DNA from: Pediococcus cellicola
GTDB taxonomy: Bacteria > Bacillota > Bacilli > Lactobacillales > Lactobacillaceae
Assembly: GCF_001438655.1 (NCBI RefSeq)
Contig: NZ_JQBR01000009.1
Location: 19,105-83,104, forward strand
Reading direction: 5' to 3'
Length of the DNA: 64,000 bases
Position 1 is the stretch's first letter. Every line of letters begins with the position of its first letter. The notes under the pieces are model-generated. The model searched no databases. It was not told the origin of the DNA and worked only from the letters and a program-made list of their open reading frames with translations. The position numbers and the translations under genes were made by a program. Below are positions 60,695 to 64,000 of the stretch, in pieces.

Positions 60695-61297
60695 ATGGAT
60701 ACACAATTTTTAGATACTTTGAAAAAAAGGCGTTCAATTTATAATCTGGGTAAAAATATGACTTTAACCGATGACGAAATTAACAGCTTAGTAAAAATGG
60801 CCATTCGAGAATCACCCACATCCTTTAATGCACAAACGACCCGAGCTGTAATCTTATATGGCAAAAAGCACGACCAACTTTGGGACATCGTCGTTAACCG
60901 CCTGAAATCTGAAGTACCTAGTGCACAAGTTTATGAGACTACCAAACAAAAAGTGGCTAGTTTCAAGGCTGCTTATGGCACCATTTTATACTTCACAGAT
61001 CGTGCGGTTGTGGCAAATTATGAAAAACAAGTGCCATTGTATGCCGTCAACATCGAACCTTGGTCAGAACAAGGACTTGGTGGCGCACAACAAAACGTGT
61101 GGACCGCTTTAGCTGCCAACAACATTGGCGCAAACGTTCAGCACTATAACCCCATCATTGATGGTGAGGTCCGTCTTGCTTTTGATATTCCTGAAACTTG
61201 GGTCCTAAGAGCACAAATGCCATTCGGTTCAATTGAACAACCTGCGGCACCAAAAACTTACATCGATGACCACGACCGTTTTAAAGTTTTAAAATAA
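60695..61297 (+). CDS. Nitroreductase family protein (NfrA2/Frm2/HBN1-like)
   Basis: A 200-residue FMN-dependent oxidoreductase. N-terminal LKKRRSIYNLGKNMTLTDDEI and RESPTSFNAQTTRAVIL fit the FMN-phosphate site; the EPWSEQGLGGAQQNVWTALAANNIGANVQHYNP segment matches the group of 'nitroreductase family' proteins related to yeast Frm2/Hbn1, linked to oxidative and fatty-acid stress. ATG at 60695 follows GAGAGGG; an in-frame ATG 18 bases upstream overlaps that site. Monocistronic, with a terminator. Confidence 0.92.
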   Translation: MDTQFLDTLKKRRSIYNLGKNMTLTDDEINSLVKMAIRESPTSFNAQTTRAVILYGKKHDQLWDIVVNRLKSEVPSAQVYETTKQKVASFKAAYGTILYFTDRAVVANYEKQVPLYAVNIEPWSEQGLGGAQQNVWTALAANNIGANVQHYNPIIDGEVRLAFDIPETWVLRAQMPFGSIEQPAAPKTYIDDHDRFKVLK

Positions 61298-61308
61298 ATT
61301 TTGTTACT

Positions 61309-61365
61309 AAAAAAGCATATGACCAGGCAATTTTTTGAATTTTTGCTTAGTCACATGCTTTTTTT
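61309..61365. terminator. Bidirectional terminator between nitroreductase and CPBP genes
   Basis: AAAAAGCAT-TGAC pairs with GTCA-ATGCTTTTT around an AT-rich loop containing CAA/TTG, with T-runs on both strands. Confidence 0.8.
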
Positions 61366-62602
61366 AATCCTCGTAATCTAAAGTAGCCTGAATCGCCTGC
61401 TTACGTTTGCCAGTCATCAGAAAGATAACAATTAGGATGAAGACCACTACTTGTCCGATAGTAGTAAGCCAATCGATTGTGCCCGGTGCTGACATGATCA
61501 TACTAGCCGAACTCGATAATCCTAAGAAATCATTTAAGAAGTGAATCAAAATCGGAAAACCTATGTTTCGTGTGTACAAGTAAATAGAAGAAAAGAGCAG
61601 CCCTGCGGCTCCAGCTGACAACATTTGTTCAAATGTAGCCGACCAGGACTGACCGGCAAAGCCATTTGCAAAATGCCATAGACCAAATAAAATACCATTA
61701 CTACATACAGCCCATTCAATCTGATGCCGATTATTTTTTAGTGCCCGTAGGCATAAGGACAAAATTGCAAATCGGAAAAACCACTCCTCTTGAATCGTCG
61801 TCAAAGCCGTCAAGACCATTTTTAAATTAATTTTGGCCATTGAAAAGTCATACTTAAACAAAATATCTGAAACATGGCTGCCACTACCAAACCCATTCCA
61901 AATGACATACCATAACGAAAAAATAACTAAAAAGGTAACGACACCCCAATTAGCCTGTTTGGAAAATGTAAAACTAGGTAGTTTGAATCCCCACAGGTAC
62001 ATTAGAAAAGTCACACTGACTAGTATGGCAACGACGTCTGCTGCCTGCGTTTCATTAATGGTTTGAAGGACATACCCAACCTGCTTAGGTCGCGTATATT
62101 CCATGATTAATTGTGAGCCGGCACTGATTCCTTCGACAATTAAGAAACAAAGTAAAATAATGCGACCTACCAGAGATTCAATCTGCATGTACACAAAATA
62201 GGTCACGGGAATATACATGAAAAGCAAATATACCAGAAAAATAACGGTCAGTATAAGAAAACTTAAATGAGTGAGACGATGCAAAATCAGCATTAAATAG
62301 GATAAGCCAATCGGTAGTAATATGGCTTGACCCATTGTTTGAAAATAATAATTGCATTTTCTAAGTGCCCGCCTTATTTTTTGCTTTGCTTGTAATTCTT
62401 TTTCAAACGGAATTTTGAGTGCTAGAATCACCGTCAAAACACTAAAAAGCAAAATAATGACTCTTCTTGCTGTGACTTGTTCATGTTCAAACAGGAATGA
62501 ATAGCCAATTACCCCCGCAAAGCTCAAGAAGCTCACAATTAGTTGACCAATATACCATTGTTTTAATCGTCGAACATGTTGTTCAGATAATTCTCGTTTC
62601 AT
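61364..62602 (-). CDS. Large CPBP family intramembrane protease
   Basis: A 412-residue membrane protein with about ten helices; only the C-terminal part is the protease core. Motifs: IQEEWFFRFAILSLCLRAL (Glu pair and Arg), GILFGLWHFANGFAG (His) and ILIHFLNDFLGL (His-Asn-Asp). The additional N-terminal helices make it nearly twice the length of the CPBP protein at 23794-24468. ATG at 62602 follows GAGGGGGAG. The substrate is unknown; some relatives process or protect against peptides. Confidence 0.9.
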   Translation of the reverse strand: MKRELSEQHVRRLKQWYIGQLIVSFLSFAGVIGYSFLFEHEQVTARRVIILLFSVLTVILALKIPFEKELQAKQKIRRALRKCNYYFQTMGQAILLPIGLSYLMLILHRLTHLSFLILTVIFLVYLLFMYIPVTYFVYMQIESLVGRIILLCFLIVEGISAGSQLIMEYTRPKQVGYVLQTINETQAADVVAILVSVTFLMYLWGFKLPSFTFSKQANWGVVTFLVIFSLWYVIWNGFGSGSHVSDILFKYDFSMAKINLKMVLTALTTIQEEWFFRFAILSLCLRALKNNRHQIEWAVCSNGILFGLWHFANGFAGQSWSATFEQMLSAGAAGLLFSSIYLYTRNIGFPILIHFLNDFLGLSSSASMIMSAPGTIDWLTTIGQVVVFILIVIFLMTGKRKQAIQATLDYED

Positions 62603-62791
62603 TTTTAACTCCCCCTCAGAGGAATTATCCGTCTCATTTCAGGTCTTTGTCAAATTGTGATTTTCAAAAGATATCGTTGTTTCACAGCTTTATCTTTTAG
62701 CCAGTAAGATTCAAACCAAGTAGTCATTAAGTTCGCATATACCCGATGAATCCTCTACAATAAAACTATACCGAACAATTTGGAGGAAATC

Positions 62792-63154
62792 ATGACAACT
62801 TTAACACTCTTTTTAGTTGCATTAATTGCTTTAGAACACTTGGGAATTATGTTAATTGAAATGTTTGCAGGTCCTAAAACACAGGCTCGCACTTTCGATA
62901 TGCCACTAAATTTCGTAAGCCAAACACATACGCGTACTGCTCTGGCGAATCAAGGCATTTATAACGGCGCATTGGCTTTACTTATTATTTTCAGCCTCTT
63001 TATTTTTAATGGAGCGATGCTGATGGCAGTCATTCGTTTATTCATGATTTTTATCATGATCGTCGGTGCCTATGGTGGCTTAACAGTTACCCGTAAAATT
63101 TTCATCGCTCAACTACTGCCAGCGACTATTATATTAATCTTGTCATTTTTATAA
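62792..63154 (+). CDS. DUF1304 family membrane protein
   Basis: A 120-residue protein with four helices. LIALEHLGIMLIEMFAGPK, the central ALANQGIYNGALAL and the last two hydrophobic segments match the DUF1304 family of small four-helix membrane proteins with no known function. ATG at 62792 lies 5 bases after GGAGG; an upstream in-frame TTG overlaps that site. Confidence 0.9.
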   Translation: MTTLTLFLVALIALEHLGIMLIEMFAGPKTQARTFDMPLNFVSQTHTRTALANQGIYNGALALLIIFSLFIFNGAMLMAVIRLFMIFIMIVGAYGGLTVTRKIFIAQLLPATIILILSFL

Positions 63155-63190
63155 ACCGTTGCGTGTCATTTTTATTTAAGGGTGATTCAG

Positions 63191-63973
63191 GTGAAAGAAA
63201 AACTAACCGCTCTTTTTAGCTCTGCTGCCTACAATATTTTAATTGCCGTTTTGGCCATAATTTCTATCGTACTAGCAGTCCTTGACATTAGAAATACGGC
63301 AAATTTGCAAAAAATGCCGTTCAGTCTGATTGATAATAGTATTCTCTTCTTCTTTACCTTTGATTATTTCTGCCGGTTTAGCTTGGCCAAGAAGAAAAAT
63401 CAATTCTTTTTGAATAATATTTTTGACTTGCTAGCCATTATTCCATTTAATTCGTTGGCTTCCTTTTTGCGTGTGGCGCGCTTGGTACGTATCGCCCGTC
63501 TCTTGAAATTAATTCGTTTCACGCGCGTAGTTGGATTAACTGGGAAGTTTTCGCGTAATGTACAACGATTCTTGAAAACAAACGGTTTTATTTATTTTAT
63601 ATATGCCAGCGTTGTGATCCTGTTTTTGGCCACCAACTTGTATGCCATCGTAGAAAACGAAAGTTGGAATAATGCCTTTTGGTGGGCTATAACCACTACA
63701 ACTAATGGAGGCTATGGCGATATCAGTCCACAAACCCTAATTGGCAAAATTGCTTCCGTTTCGTTGATGCTGGTTGGAATTTGTTTAGTTGGTATCCTTA
63801 CCAGTACCATCACAAACTTCTTCGTTCATACCGAACTACCCGACAAACCAGAATTGGAAAAAATCACCAAACAAAATCAGCTTTTACTGGAAGAAATTAA
63901 GACCCTAAAAACAGAAATACATGCTTTAAAGCAGCCACGCGACCATGTGGAGAAAAAACACAAAGATAATTAG
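63191..63973 (+). CDS. Voltage-gated-type ion channel with unusual selectivity filter
   Basis: A 260-residue six-helix channel. S4 is Arg-rich (FLRVARLVRIARLLKLIRFTRV), the pore lies between the last two helices, and the C-terminal tail from about residue 215 is a coiled-coil-like stretch (EKITKQNQLLLEEIKTLKTEIHAL). The pore loop reads WWAITTTTNGGYGDISP. Classical potassium channels have TVGYG; here the first two filter residues are Asn-Gly. The overall protein resembles bacterial Kv-type 'ion transporter' proteins. GTG at 63191 is 5-6 bases after AAGGGTGA; a GTG at 63182 overlaps that site. Confidence 0.85.
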   Translation: MKEKLTALFSSAAYNILIAVLAIISIVLAVLDIRNTANLQKMPFSLIDNSILFFFTFDYFCRFSLAKKKNQFFLNNIFDLLAIIPFNSLASFLRVARLVRIARLLKLIRFTRVVGLTGKFSRNVQRFLKTNGFIYFIYASVVILFLATNLYAIVENESWNNAFWWAITTTTNGGYGDISPQTLIGKIASVSLMLVGICLVGILTSTITNFFVHTELPDKPELEKITKQNQLLLEEIKTLKTEIHALKQPRDHVEKKHKDN

Positions 63974-64000
63974 GACAGCTTCCCAAAACAAGTAAAAAGA

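Overview
The window is a chromosomal segment of a low-GC Gram-positive bacterium, almost certainly a member of the Lactobacillaceae. Pointers are the DUF1934-rpoE-pyrG-murA block, Apf-type LysM surface proteins, the Asp23/AmaP envelope-stress operon, a maltose phosphorylase based maltodextrin system, a ComX/SigH-like sigma factor, strong AGGAGG ribosome sites and frequent TTG starts. The sequence alone does not fix the genus. I found no rRNA, tRNA, CRISPR array, prophage or intact insertion sequence.

Layout. 1-3.9 kb (minus): murA (cut by the window edge, with Asp instead of the usual active-site Cys), pyrG behind a classic CTP-sensing attenuator, rpoE, DUF1934. 4-7.6 kb: HD phosphohydrolase and HAD phosphatase operon, then two membrane proteins. 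7.7-8.3 kb: a gene graveyard, with a GW-domain gene broken by a 33-bp palindrome facing a truncated response regulator. 8.5-11 kb: SDR-AmaP-DUF2273-Asp23 stress operon. 11-21.4 kb: CorA-type transporter, lipoprotein, YdcF-type protein, pnuC with palindromic upstream sites, a three-copy 104-bp repeat array, GlsB-like protein, aldo/keto reductase, APC permease with a gamma-glutamyl hydrolase, DegV, and an atypical ROK protein.

22-39 kb: carbohydrate region. A LacI-type regulator, an MsmEFGK-like maltodextrin ABC importer with a YesL-like membrane protein, three cytoplasmic GH13 enzymes, maltose phosphorylase, beta-phosphoglucomutase and aldose epimerase form one pathway: maltodextrins are imported, trimmed, phosphorolysed to glucose and beta-glucose-1-phosphate, and fed to glycolysis, with acetate kinase next door. 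Matching palindromes around ACCGGT, cre-like sites and clear promoters mark a common LacI-type/CcpA regulon.

39-51 kb: MATE exporter, two LysM surface proteins, Eis-like acetyltransferase, SigH/ComX-like sigma factor, two MarR-like paralogues (the second with a 3' frameshift), an unpaired XRE regulator, a HAD hydrolase and a 1070-residue YhgE/Pip protein with a fold-back element at its 3' end. 51-64 kb: second gamma-glutamyl hydrolase, an OppA-type lipoprotein without its permease, a previously easy-to-miss 36-residue six-cysteine peptide with its own promoter and terminator, phospho-beta-glucosidase, FAD/NAD(P) protein, lipoprotein, phosphatase, YitT protein, nitroreductase, CPBP protease, DUF1304 protein and a voltage-gated-type ion channel with an unusual selectivity filter.

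The best novelty candidate is the cysteine-rich mini-gene at 53660-53770. Runners-up are the 104-bp repeat array, the fold-back element at 47292-47415, the promoter embedded in a terminator at 36706-36744, and several enzymes with replaced signature residues.
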